Shown piece after piece: positions 43,728 through 51,112 of a DNA stretch of 64,000 nucleotides; position 1 is the stretch's first letter, and every line of letters begins with the position of its first letter. The stretch comes from RGIG3013 sp045538935 (lineage in GTDB: Bacteria > Bacillota > Clostridia > Oscillospirales > Acutalibacteraceae). The DNA is taken from positions 124,001 to 188,000 of the forward strand of contig JAZQEI010000027.1 in the NCBI GenBank assembly GCA_045538935.1, read 5' to 3'. The notes under the pieces were generated by a model. It saw only the letters and a list, made by a program, of their open reading frames with translations, was not told where the DNA came from and made no database searches. The translations under genes and the position numbers were made by a program.

Positions 43728-45134
43728 TTAAAATTTAAAATCAAGCGATTCTTCATCGTTGTCATCATCTTCAGTTTCTAACTTTGAGGACTTTACTAAT
43801 AAAACAATAATTAAAACCAGTACCACTACGCCGATAACCAATGCAACACCAATTAAAATAAGACGATTATTTTTATTTTCCAAAATTTGTTCTAATATAT
43901 TCTTATCGTCCGGATCCTCTGCCGGTGTTTGTGTATCGACACTAGCAAAACCGCTAAAATATCTTTGCATCGTTTTTTCTACGGTATCGTAAACATAAAA
44001 GCCGGGCTCTGCATCATTAATACACGCATACACAAGATAAATTTCATCGTTGCCTTCAGTAACATAAACTACGGTTTCGTTACCGTTAATTTGAACAACC
44101 GACTCTTTAAAACCCACAGGAACAGTAACATCGTCACCTTTTTTAACAATTACATACATATTGGCTGTGGTTGTTATGTATTCAAATTTATGTGCGGTAT
44201 CAGTAGCAGCATCGTAAACAAATAAGCCTTTTGAAAAATCGTTAATATCTAACAAATTTAAAAGTATAATGCTATTTTGTTCATTAGTTAAAGCTTTAAC
44301 GGTAGTTCCCTTAAAATTATAGTCAACAGCATTAAAGCCTACAACCGACATTGTTTCGTCGATGTTAGAAACATAAAGCATTTCACCATTAACCGCAAGT
44401 TCAGGTTTAACCGTGTTTTCTTCGGGCTCAGATGTAACATTTTGCTCTAACTTTGTTATATTAAGAGTATATTTCTTTGTAGTACCATTGGGCGCGGTTA
44501 CAACAACAATTCTTGTGTTTTCACCAAACTTCATAGTTTTACTGCCCTGTACCTCTACAGTAGCACTAGAATCTTCGGTAGTAGCGCCTACTGTTAACTG
44601 TTCGACGTCGGGGCCTATAGTTATGTTGTATGAAGTAACATTTTTTGAAAATGCCGGAGTAAGAGTACCTGCCGAAACCCTAAGTGATTTTAAGTTAGCA
44701 TTTGCAGATAACGCTTTATCTACAACAGTAAGCGATGCACTTGATGCACTAACTGTATATTCGGCATTACCATCTGAAATGCTGCAATCGTATGTTTTAA
44801 AAGTACAGTTACCGGCTTTTATTGCCTTAAATTCAAAGGTTTGCTCATTGCCTACGTGTGCCATTTTAAGCACACCGCTACCGCCGCTATATTTATCAGT
44901 AGAGCTAACTAGTTTTAAAACCGATGAATCATACGATATTGTTGCCGCAGACGTAACAATATCGTAATCGGCCTTAAAGCTTATAGTAACTTTAACATTA
45001 TCACCAACATTTACCTTTGTAGAGTTAAACTTAATTACAGAGGTAGATGCAGCAAAAGCAGTCACTACAAATGTTGAACAAATTAAGGCTGCGACTACAC
45101 ACAAAACAATTATTGATTTTAAAGATTTTTTCAT
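43728..45134 (-). CDS. Membrane-anchored cohesin-domain surface protein
   Basis: The 468-residue protein has a signal peptide (1-29, cleavage near AFAAS), a cohesin-like domain (about 30-138: VIKFNSTKVNVGDNVKVTIS, ATISYDSSVLKL, CTFKTYDCSISDG, each a beta strand pair), a cadherin-like beta-sandwich domain (about 147-232, LKSLRVSAGTLTPAFS to APNGTTKKYTLNI) and a larger extracellular part. It ends in a single membrane helix (about 424-447) with a short acidic cytoplasmic tail. It therefore presents the cohesin outside the cell. The dockerin protein encoded directly upstream is the obvious candidate partner. ATG 45134 has AGGAAG 6 bases upstream. The cohesin call is from pattern only. Confidence 0.82.
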   Translation of the reverse strand: MKKSLKSIIVLCVVAALICSTFVVTAFAASTSVIKFNSTKVNVGDNVKVTISFKADYDIVTSAATISYDSSVLKLVSSTDKYSGGSGVLKMAHVGNEQTFEFKAIKAGNCTFKTYDCSISDGNAEYTVSASSASLTVVDKALSANANLKSLRVSAGTLTPAFSKNVTSYNITIGPDVEQLTVGATTEDSSATVEVQGSKTMKFGENTRIVVVTAPNGTTKKYTLNITKLEQNVTSEPEENTVKPELAVNGEMLYVSNIDETMSVVGFNAVDYNFKGTTVKALTNEQNSIILLNLLDINDFSKGLFVYDAATDTAHKFEYITTTANMYVIVKKGDDVTVPVGFKESVVQINGNETVVYVTEGNDEIYLVYACINDAEPGFYVYDTVEKTMQRYFSGFASVDTQTPAEDPDDKNILEQILENKNNRLILIGVALVIGVVVLVLIIVLLVKSSKLETEDDDNDEESLDFKF

Positions 45135-45144
45135 ACAATTCTTC

Positions 45145-46965
45145 CTATCCAATTAGTTGAGTACCTAGTATATGCATTTGAATTTTCGCAAGGTCTAAAA
45201 TAGTAACCTTGCCATCACCGTTAACATCAGCCGCATAAAATTCCGTGTCAGAAAAAGTTTCCTTTTCTAATATATAATTTTGAACCTTTGCAAGATCTAA
45301 AATTGATATTTTATTGTCGCCACTAACGTCACCCTTTTTGCGCTCAGATTCAACGTGCACGTTAATTGTATATGTTCGTGTTGAACCACTGGGTGCGGTA
45401 ACGACAATACTTATTAAATTATCGCCTTCCTTAACCGCTATATTGCCAACTCCACTCACAGTAGCCGCAGGATCTGACGGCGAAGCGCTTATTGAAACAC
45501 TAGTGGTATTATGGGGCACCAGGAGTTCGTAAGACAGTCTTGATGGATAAAACGATGGTGTTAAGCTATATCCCGAAATAGATAATGAATTTAATAAGTT
45601 GTTATTATTAGATTCACTGTCAGGCATTGGCGCAGGAGATTCAGGCATATTTTTATAAATTGGAATACTAAAAACTATTGGTGTATCCAAAACGTCCTTA
45701 TATGCCTTTTTTAATACTGAGGCCTCTGAATATGCGCCCTCTATATTTGTCATATACTGATGTTCATAAAGGCTAGCAGCATTAACTACATTAAATTTTT
45801 TGTAATAATGTGTGTTTTGACCGACCGACACATAGTTTTTAAAATACCATTGAGCGCCACCTAATATAGACTTTGCGCGTGTATCCCACGCACGACTATA
45901 TAAATATTCGGGCTTAACATTTGTATTTGCAGCCCAAGCAAGACCGGCTCTTACAGCGTCGTTATATCTAACTCCGTTAACCACATTGCCTTTAAAAGCA
46001 CCTATGTTAAAGAAATTATAATAACCTTCTTGACCCGATACCGTTCCACTTATGCTATTACCCGCGCCGTTTGCACCTTGTTCAACAATTATCATAGATG
46101 CTAAAACATACGGATTAACACCAGATACTTCGCCCGCTTTCATAATAGCCTGGGCATATGAATCATATTCGTCTTCAGGATACGGTTTTTCCATAAATGT
46201 GCCAACCAACATTTTGCCTAAATCGTCAACATTTTGTGTGTTAGCATTATATGTATGGCTTACAAATAAAAATGCTCCTGTTTCGGTTAAAAAGTTGCGT
46301 GGGTCTAAATAGTAAGCAATTATATCTCTAGCAGCGGCCACCCAACCGGTATCCAGTTCAATCCACTCGCCTTTTTCCCAGTCATATGCGCCGTCTTCCA
46401 TAGATTTCCAAGAATCTTTTTCGTTCTTTGATACCATGTTTCTGCCGACCTTGCATTCTTCGTACAAAACAGTTTCCCAATCAAGATTAATTTTATCGGC
46501 AACTAAAATCCACTCTGGATGCAGCATATGTAAATAACGAAGTCCGTCTTTATATGATTCTGGAAAACCTTGTGAATCCATATATGCTTCAAAATCGGCA
46601 TCCGGGGTATAATCTTCTGGTAATGTTGGCGGAACATAATTATAAACATTGACAAAATCCGACCTAATATAACCGCTATATGTTTGACCCGACTGAATAA
46701 AACTTATATTATACCAATTATAGCCATCAGTGTGTTTTACCGTATCGTAAACATCTACCGCTTGTCCGGAATAAACCCAGGCTACTATGTCACTCGACGG
46801 CTTATTTTCGGTTCCGGGAGTTTTTCGAACACGCACGCCATCACCCGTTACAACACCCTTTTGAGGCTGAGTTTCGGCAATAACAACACTACCGCCCACG
46901 TATACAGAGCATACGGTAAGCAGCAAGCATAGCGCTATTATTTTTATGCGTGCAAATTTTGTCAT
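45145..46965 (-). CDS. Secreted SH3b-glucosaminidase with cadherin-like and dockerin domains
   Basis: The 606-residue protein has a signal peptide (1-31), a bacterial SH3 domain (about 35-108), a GH73-type N-acetylglucosaminidase domain (about 230-400, with VEQG at 294-297 holding the likely catalytic Glu295, and FFNIGAF), a cadherin-like beta-sandwich (about 458-538) and a C-terminal type I dockerin (545-606). The dockerin has two calcium loops, DVSGDNKISILD (546-557) and DVNGDGKVTILD (580-591), each followed by an LAKxQ helix. It should cut peptidoglycan glycan strands and be held at the surface through the dockerin. ATG 46965 has AGGTG 6 bases upstream. It is followed after 10 bases by a cohesin-domain gene. 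Confidence 0.9.
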   Translation of the reverse strand: MTKFARIKIIALCLLLTVCSVYVGGSVVIAETQPQKGVVTGDGVRVRKTPGTENKPSSDIVAWVYSGQAVDVYDTVKHTDGYNWYNISFIQSGQTYSGYIRSDFVNVYNYVPPTLPEDYTPDADFEAYMDSQGFPESYKDGLRYLHMLHPEWILVADKINLDWETVLYEECKVGRNMVSKNEKDSWKSMEDGAYDWEKGEWIELDTGWVAAARDIIAYYLDPRNFLTETGAFLFVSHTYNANTQNVDDLGKMLVGTFMEKPYPEDEYDSYAQAIMKAGEVSGVNPYVLASMIIVEQGANGAGNSISGTVSGQEGYYNFFNIGAFKGNVVNGVRYNDAVRAGLAWAANTNVKPEYLYSRAWDTRAKSILGGAQWYFKNYVSVGQNTHYYKKFNVVNAASLYEHQYMTNIEGAYSEASVLKKAYKDVLDTPIVFSIPIYKNMPESPAPMPDSESNNNNLLNSLSISGYSLTPSFYPSRLSYELLVPHNTTSVSISASPSDPAATVSGVGNIAVKEGDNLISIVVTAPSGSTRTYTINVHVESERKKGDVSGDNKISILDLAKVQNYILEKETFSDTEFYAADVNGDGKVTILDLAKIQMHILGTQLIG

Positions 46966-47006
46966 TTTGTTCACCTATTTAAAGAATTTTGACAAACCAT
47001 AAAATT

Positions 47007-47035
47007 ATTATAAAAGTTTTATGTTAACCTGTCAA
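47007..47035 (-). promoter_or_regulatory. Consensus promoter of the dockerin-cohesin operon
   Basis: On the minus strand TTGACA (47035-47030) and TATAAT (47012-47007) are both perfect consensus and exactly 17 bases apart. This is the best sigma-A match in the window, suggesting strong, possibly constitutive expression. Transcription would start near 47000. Confidence 0.85.
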
Positions 47036-47050
47036 CTGTAAATATAAGGT

Positions 47051-47668
47051 TTAAAAGTTAGTTTGTTCCGCGCAAAAATCTTCTAGAATTTCTTTTATTT
47101 GATCGTTTGTGTAAATGGTATTTAATACATCAACAAGACTGTTCGTAGACAAATTTTCGGGCAAATCTAATTTCTTTAACAACGCTTTCCTTTTACACAA
47201 ACTGTTTTCTCCGCCACTAAGACCGTAAAAATATAAATCTTGCTTTGTGAGTGTAGCGTTTTGCTTTTTGGCACCGTTATTAAAGCACACATCAAAACGA
47301 TTAAGTGCTTCTATAATTATGTTATCGGGCGAGCCCTCTACCCCTAAAAAGCCTTCGGCAGAGGCCTTATCTTTGCGTTTTTCTTTCCCCAGTATTTGTG
47401 GCAGATAAACATTTACAATATTGTCGGTTCCTATTTTTTGCTTTAAAAAGTTTCTTATAATTTTTCCCGCGGAATCAGAATCGGTCATAACTACAATAGG
47501 GCTTTTACTTGCTAAAGACTTAAGCATTAATATCTTTTCTTTATCTTTAAAAATTCTAAAACCATCGGTAGTTAAAATAAGGGTATCAATAATATTTTCA
47601 AGTTTAATTTTGTCGTATTTACCTTCTACTACTACAACTGCATTTATTTTAATCAATGCTCTCACCAT
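47051..47668 (-). CDS. rnmV: Ribonuclease M5 (5S rRNA maturation)
   Basis: The 205-residue protein has a TOPRIM domain (VVVEGKYDKIKLENI with the catalytic Glu, and MTDSDSAGKIIRNFL with the DxD) followed by the DUF4093 region (GLSGGENSLCKRKALLKKLDLP). This is the layout of RNase M5, which trims 5S rRNA precursors. The start at ATG 47668 overlaps the holA stop by 20 bases with a weak ribosome site; TTG 47656 is an alternative. Confidence 0.9.
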   Translation of the reverse strand: MVRALIKINAVVVVEGKYDKIKLENIIDTLILTTDGFRIFKDKEKILMLKSLASKSPIVVMTDSDSAGKIIRNFLKQKIGTDNIVNVYLPQILGKEKRKDKASAEGFLGVEGSPDNIIIEALNRFDVCFNNGAKKQNATLTKQDLYFYGLSGGENSLCKRKALLKKLDLPENLSTNSLVDVLNTIYTNDQIKEILEDFCAEQTNF

Positions 47669-48698
47669 TTACCGCTATATAAGATAAGCGTACCACAACT
47701 TGTTCTAGCACAGTCCTGTCTGCAGAGCCTAAACTTTTAACATTTTTATCGGCATTTACCAGTTCATTGAGGCTCAGCATAATTTTTTTAGGGTCAAAAT
47801 TTCTAACACTTGCAAAGGCTCGTGTCATTACAAAATCTCTGTTACCGTATGAAAAATCACTTGCTGCTGTGCTCGGTGAAACACCGGCTATACGCGCCGC
47901 ACTTGCTCTGCATAAATCTATATAAGTGGACGATATTATGCTTAATATAACTATTGGGTCTATTCTCATATAAAGCAAATCATCTAAAATCTTAAGTGCT
48001 ACAGATGCTTTGCCTACAATAATATTTTTTGCAATATCATAAACAGAAGCTTCCACAGATTTTACGCATACCAAATCAACAATTTGCTCTGTTATTACAC
48101 CCTCTTTAATGTATGCGCAAAGTTTTTCAAGTTCATTTTGCAATATATTAACGTCATTAGAACAATTTTCTATAAGATATTGTGCTACTTTGGGTTCCAT
48201 TTGGCAACCGCGTTTTTTGGCGCCGTTTACAAGCATTCTTATTAAATCGGCATTGGTAGGGTGATCTAAGCATACTGCCCTACCGCTATTTTTTTCTATA
48301 GATTTAATGAGTTTTTTTACACGGTCTGATTTAGGATCAATTTCGACCCAGTCAAACCACATAACAAAAACGGTATCGTCACTTACCTCTTCACATAATG
48401 TAACAAGCTTCTCAAAATCAGATTTATCGGCCTTTAAAAAGTCGTAGTCTATTAATACCACGCATTTTTTGTCTTGCATCATGGGCAGTTGCATTACAGC
48501 ATCGTAAACTTCTTGCAAGTCTGACGGATTGGCAAATTTCTGAAAGTTAAAAAAATCATCTTCGCTTACTACTGCGTTTATAATTTTTTTCGAATATGTT
48601 TGTTTTAAATAGGAGTCATTACCGAATATAAAATATATAGGTGCCAAAACACCCGATTTTATATCGGAAAGTATAGATTTCTCATCGACTATAGGCAT
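47649..48698 (-). CDS. holA: DNA polymerase III delta subunit (HolA)
   Basis: The 349-residue clamp-loader subunit shows PIYFIFGNDSYLKQTY at the N-terminus, CVVLIDYDFLKADKSDFEKL and the family's three-domain layout ending in the helical oligomerisation part. It opens the sliding clamp with the tau/gamma subunits. ATG 48698 has AAAGGAG 8 bases upstream and overlaps the comEC end by 17 bases. comEC-holA adjacency is common in Firmicutes. Confidence 0.92.
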   Translation of the reverse strand: MPIVDEKSILSDIKSGVLAPIYFIFGNDSYLKQTYSKKIINAVVSEDDFFNFQKFANPSDLQEVYDAVMQLPMMQDKKCVVLIDYDFLKADKSDFEKLVTLCEEVSDDTVFVMWFDWVEIDPKSDRVKKLIKSIEKNSGRAVCLDHPTNADLIRMLVNGAKKRGCQMEPKVAQYLIENCSNDVNILQNELEKLCAYIKEGVITEQIVDLVCVKSVEASVYDIAKNIIVGKASVALKILDDLLYMRIDPIVILSIISSTYIDLCRASAARIAGVSPSTAASDFSYGNRDFVMTRAFASVRNFDPKKIMLSLNELVNADKNVKSLGSADRTVLEQVVVRLSYIAVNGESID

Positions 48699-50157
48699 AC
48701 TCTTTACTCCTTTTAACATAATGGTACAATACATATAAAACAGCGTAGATAATTAAGATTATAAACGCAAAATTTTTATTAACGCTTATACTTGCAAAGC
48801 GCAATGAACCAAGTTTATTTATAATAAAATTTATATACCTAGTTATAATTCCGCCGCAAACAATAATTGGCATATAAATAAATTTTGAATATGGCACTAG
48901 GCTTACCAAAACACTACTTAGTGATAACACTAACACGGCAGTAACGCAATATGAAATTAATATATTAGTAATCGGCGATATTAACGATAGTTCACCAAAA
49001 TGATATATGCCTATTGGTATAGTAGCAATCGTTGCGGCAAAATTAACGGTTAACAGTTCACAAAGGTTAAACAAAGGCGTGTATAGTCTGCGTTTAGGTA
49101 TTTTTTCTTTTAACCCTGCAATAGCCTTTGGACAAATCAAAATTATTCCCAAGGTGGCCGCAAACGATAACTGAAACGAAATACTAGCCACCGCGAATGG
49201 ATTCAATATAAATATGATACATGCTGAAAAGCTCAATGAATTTATTGCATCGGCACGTCTTGATATTATTATACCAATAAGCATTATGGCATAGGTAAAA
49301 CCAGCTCTTAATGACGATATCGTGAAGGAACACAACGCTACCACAAAAAAGATTGCAATCAGACTTATTATAGCCGACAATTTTCTGCTTAAATTAAAAC
49401 GCTTTAATGACTTCATTAAAAACCGACAAATTATAGACAAATGTAATCCCGACACTACCATTACATGACTTACGCCTGAAAAACGCACATTATCAGAAAA
49501 ACTTCCGCTTAAATTAGTTTTATCACCTATAGTAAGTGCCGATAAAACTGACGAAATATCGGTTGGAAGAATATTAGAATAAAAGTTTGTTATATACTCT
49601 CTTGCAGATACAAGTATGTTGGACCGTTTGCCTACTACTTGCAAATTACTACTAATTGACCCAACAATGAACACCTTATTTGCATAATAAAGAGATTTGT
49701 TCTCACTGGTTGATATCTTACTAAACTTAACCCGTGTGCTTATTACATCCATTGGTTTAGCCGTGCTCAACCCACTATAATCAATAATATCTGCATTAAA
49801 CTTAGGACCATTAACATTTTCAACGTCTAATACCTTAACATGATATGTTATATGTTCGTTGTAATAAGACGGAGGTTCTAAAACCACAGCCGTTACATTA
49901 ACTTGTTTATTTTCAAGTTTTAGCACAGGCTGAACCGTAGCAACATATGTAATTAGCGCGCTTAGAAAAACCAACGCCATTGCAGAAAATACGCATAAGC
50001 TTTTTGTAAACTTGGTTGTGAAATAGTAGTATATTGCATTTGACAATACTAAAACTATACTAACCAAAAATAAAGCGACGCTATATTCTATAAACTCAAC
50101 CGACAGTACCGATGCCGCCAATGTACCAATAGCGCAATATACAAATGGTCTTTTCAT
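48682..50157 (-). CDS. comEC: ComEC/Rec2-type membrane channel, short form without the beta-lactamase domain
   Basis: The 491-residue protein has an N-terminal DUF4131-like part, an OB-like extracellular region, and the competence domain with GDKTNLSGSFSDNVRFSG, VSHVMVVSGLHLSII and about eight membrane helices. In competence systems ComEC carries single-stranded DNA across the membrane. B. subtilis ComEC is about 770 residues and ends in a metallo-beta-lactamase domain; here the frame ends soon after the last helix (YVKRSKEYAYSR). The operon with holA supports the identity. Confidence 0.88.
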   Translation of the reverse strand: MKRPFVYCAIGTLAASVLSVEFIEYSVALFLVSIVLVLSNAIYYYFTTKFTKSLCVFSAMALVFLSALITYVATVQPVLKLENKQVNVTAVVLEPPSYYNEHITYHVKVLDVENVNGPKFNADIIDYSGLSTAKPMDVISTRVKFSKISTSENKSLYYANKVFIVGSISSNLQVVGKRSNILVSAREYITNFYSNILPTDISSVLSALTIGDKTNLSGSFSDNVRFSGVSHVMVVSGLHLSIICRFLMKSLKRFNLSRKLSAIISLIAIFFVVALCSFTISSLRAGFTYAIMLIGIIISRRADAINSLSFSACIIFILNPFAVASISFQLSFAATLGIILICPKAIAGLKEKIPKRRLYTPLFNLCELLTVNFAATIATIPIGIYHFGELSLISPITNILISYCVTAVLVLSLSSVLVSLVPYSKFIYMPIIVCGGIITRYINFIINKLGSLRFASISVNKNFAFIILIIYAVLYVLYHYVKRSKEYAYSR

Positions 50158-50166
50158 AAATATTTT

Positions 50167-50196
50167 AAAAACTGCCCCCAGATTTTTCTGAGGGCA
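50167..50196 (-). terminator. Terminator after the phosphoribosyltransferase gene
   Basis: On the minus strand, TGCCCTCAG and CTGGGGGCA arms (one G-T pair) around a six-base loop are followed by TTTTT. It lies just after the stop at 50202. Confidence 0.8.
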
Positions 50197-50201
50197 TATT
50201 T

Positions 50202-50741
50202 TTATTTAAAAAATAACGGTAATGGCTCTAAGAATATAATATCGTCACGATTTGCAGCATCACCTTCGGCTAATACAGCACAAGCTGCAGCTTCAATTGC
50301 TCCGCTTTTCTCAAGCAACATTCTAACCGCAACTAAAGACTCACCCGTGCTTATAACATCATCAACTATTAAAACTTTTTTGCCTTTAATCATATCAATT
50401 TCATCTTGACCTAAATAGAGCATTTGGTCACGATTTGTTGTAATGGAACGAACGCATACACTTATAGGATTACTCATGTATACCTTGGTTCCCTTTCTGG
50501 CAACTACATACGGCTTTGATGACTGACGAGCCATTTCATAAGCTAAAGGTATGCTCTTTGCCTCTGGAGTAAGTATAACGTCAAAATCAGGCACTTTTTC
50601 TAAAAGCTTTTCAGATGCAGCCACTGTAAGCTCTACATCACCAAAAATTATAAATGCTGCAATGTCAAGTTTATCATTTACTGCAAAGAGCTGTAGTTCA
50701 CGTTCTAAACCAGCTATTTGCATTTTATATGTTTTACCCAT
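50202..50741 (-). CDS. Phosphoribosyltransferase (adenine-type fold)
   Basis: The 179-residue type I phosphoribosyltransferase has the PRPP motif VLIVDDVISTGES, with KPYVVARKGTK before it. It should transfer PRPP ribose phosphate to a purine or related base. The acceptor is not certain: length and motif fit Apt-like enzymes, but the base-binding region is unusual, so I give no symbol. ATG 50741 has GGAG 6 bases upstream. It follows hinT by 21 bases. Confidence 0.88.
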   Translation of the reverse strand: MGKTYKMQIAGLERELQLFAVNDKLDIAAFIIFGDVELTVAASEKLLEKVPDFDVILTPEAKSIPLAYEMARQSSKPYVVARKGTKVYMSNPISVCVRSITTNRDQMLYLGQDEIDMIKGKKVLIVDDVISTGESLVAVRMLLEKSGAIEAAACAVLAEGDAANRDDIIFLEPLPLFFK

Positions 50742-50762
50742 AATAATCTCCTCTAACAAATC

Positions 50763-51101
50763 TTAACCCGGTGGCCAAGCTAAATTTCTGCGAGCAAGCA
50801 AATGAAAATGTATATGACCCACTGTTTGGCCGGCATCAGCTCCGCAGTTGTTAACTATTCGATAACCATTTTCAAGATTTTCGTTCTTTGCAATTTTAGC
50901 AATAGCCTCGAAAACCTTTGAAATCACAATGCTGTTCTGAGCATTTATTTGATCTGCACTTTTAATGTGTTCTTTCGGAATCACAATTGCATGAAACGGG
51001 GCTTGAGGCTCTATATCTAAAAAAGCATAAACCCATTCATCTTCATAGACCTTGGTGCTAGGTATTTCACCCGCCACAATTTTACAAAACAAACAATCCA
51101 T
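50763..51101 (-). CDS. hinT: HIT-family nucleotide hydrolase (HinT)
   Basis: The 112-residue protein has the histidine triad GHIHFHLLA near the C-terminus and the N-terminal CLFCKIVAGEIPS. HinT hydrolyses AMP-lysine-type phosphoramidates and may clear stray aminoacyl-adenylates. Its position right after alaS (11 bases) fits the latter, although this is inference. Confidence 0.95.
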   Translation of the reverse strand: MDCLFCKIVAGEIPSTKVYEDEWVYAFLDIEPQAPFHAIVIPKEHIKSADQINAQNSIVISKVFEAIAKIAKNENLENGYRIVNNCGADAGQTVGHIHFHLLARRNLAWPPG

Positions 51102-51112
51102 AATACACCCTC

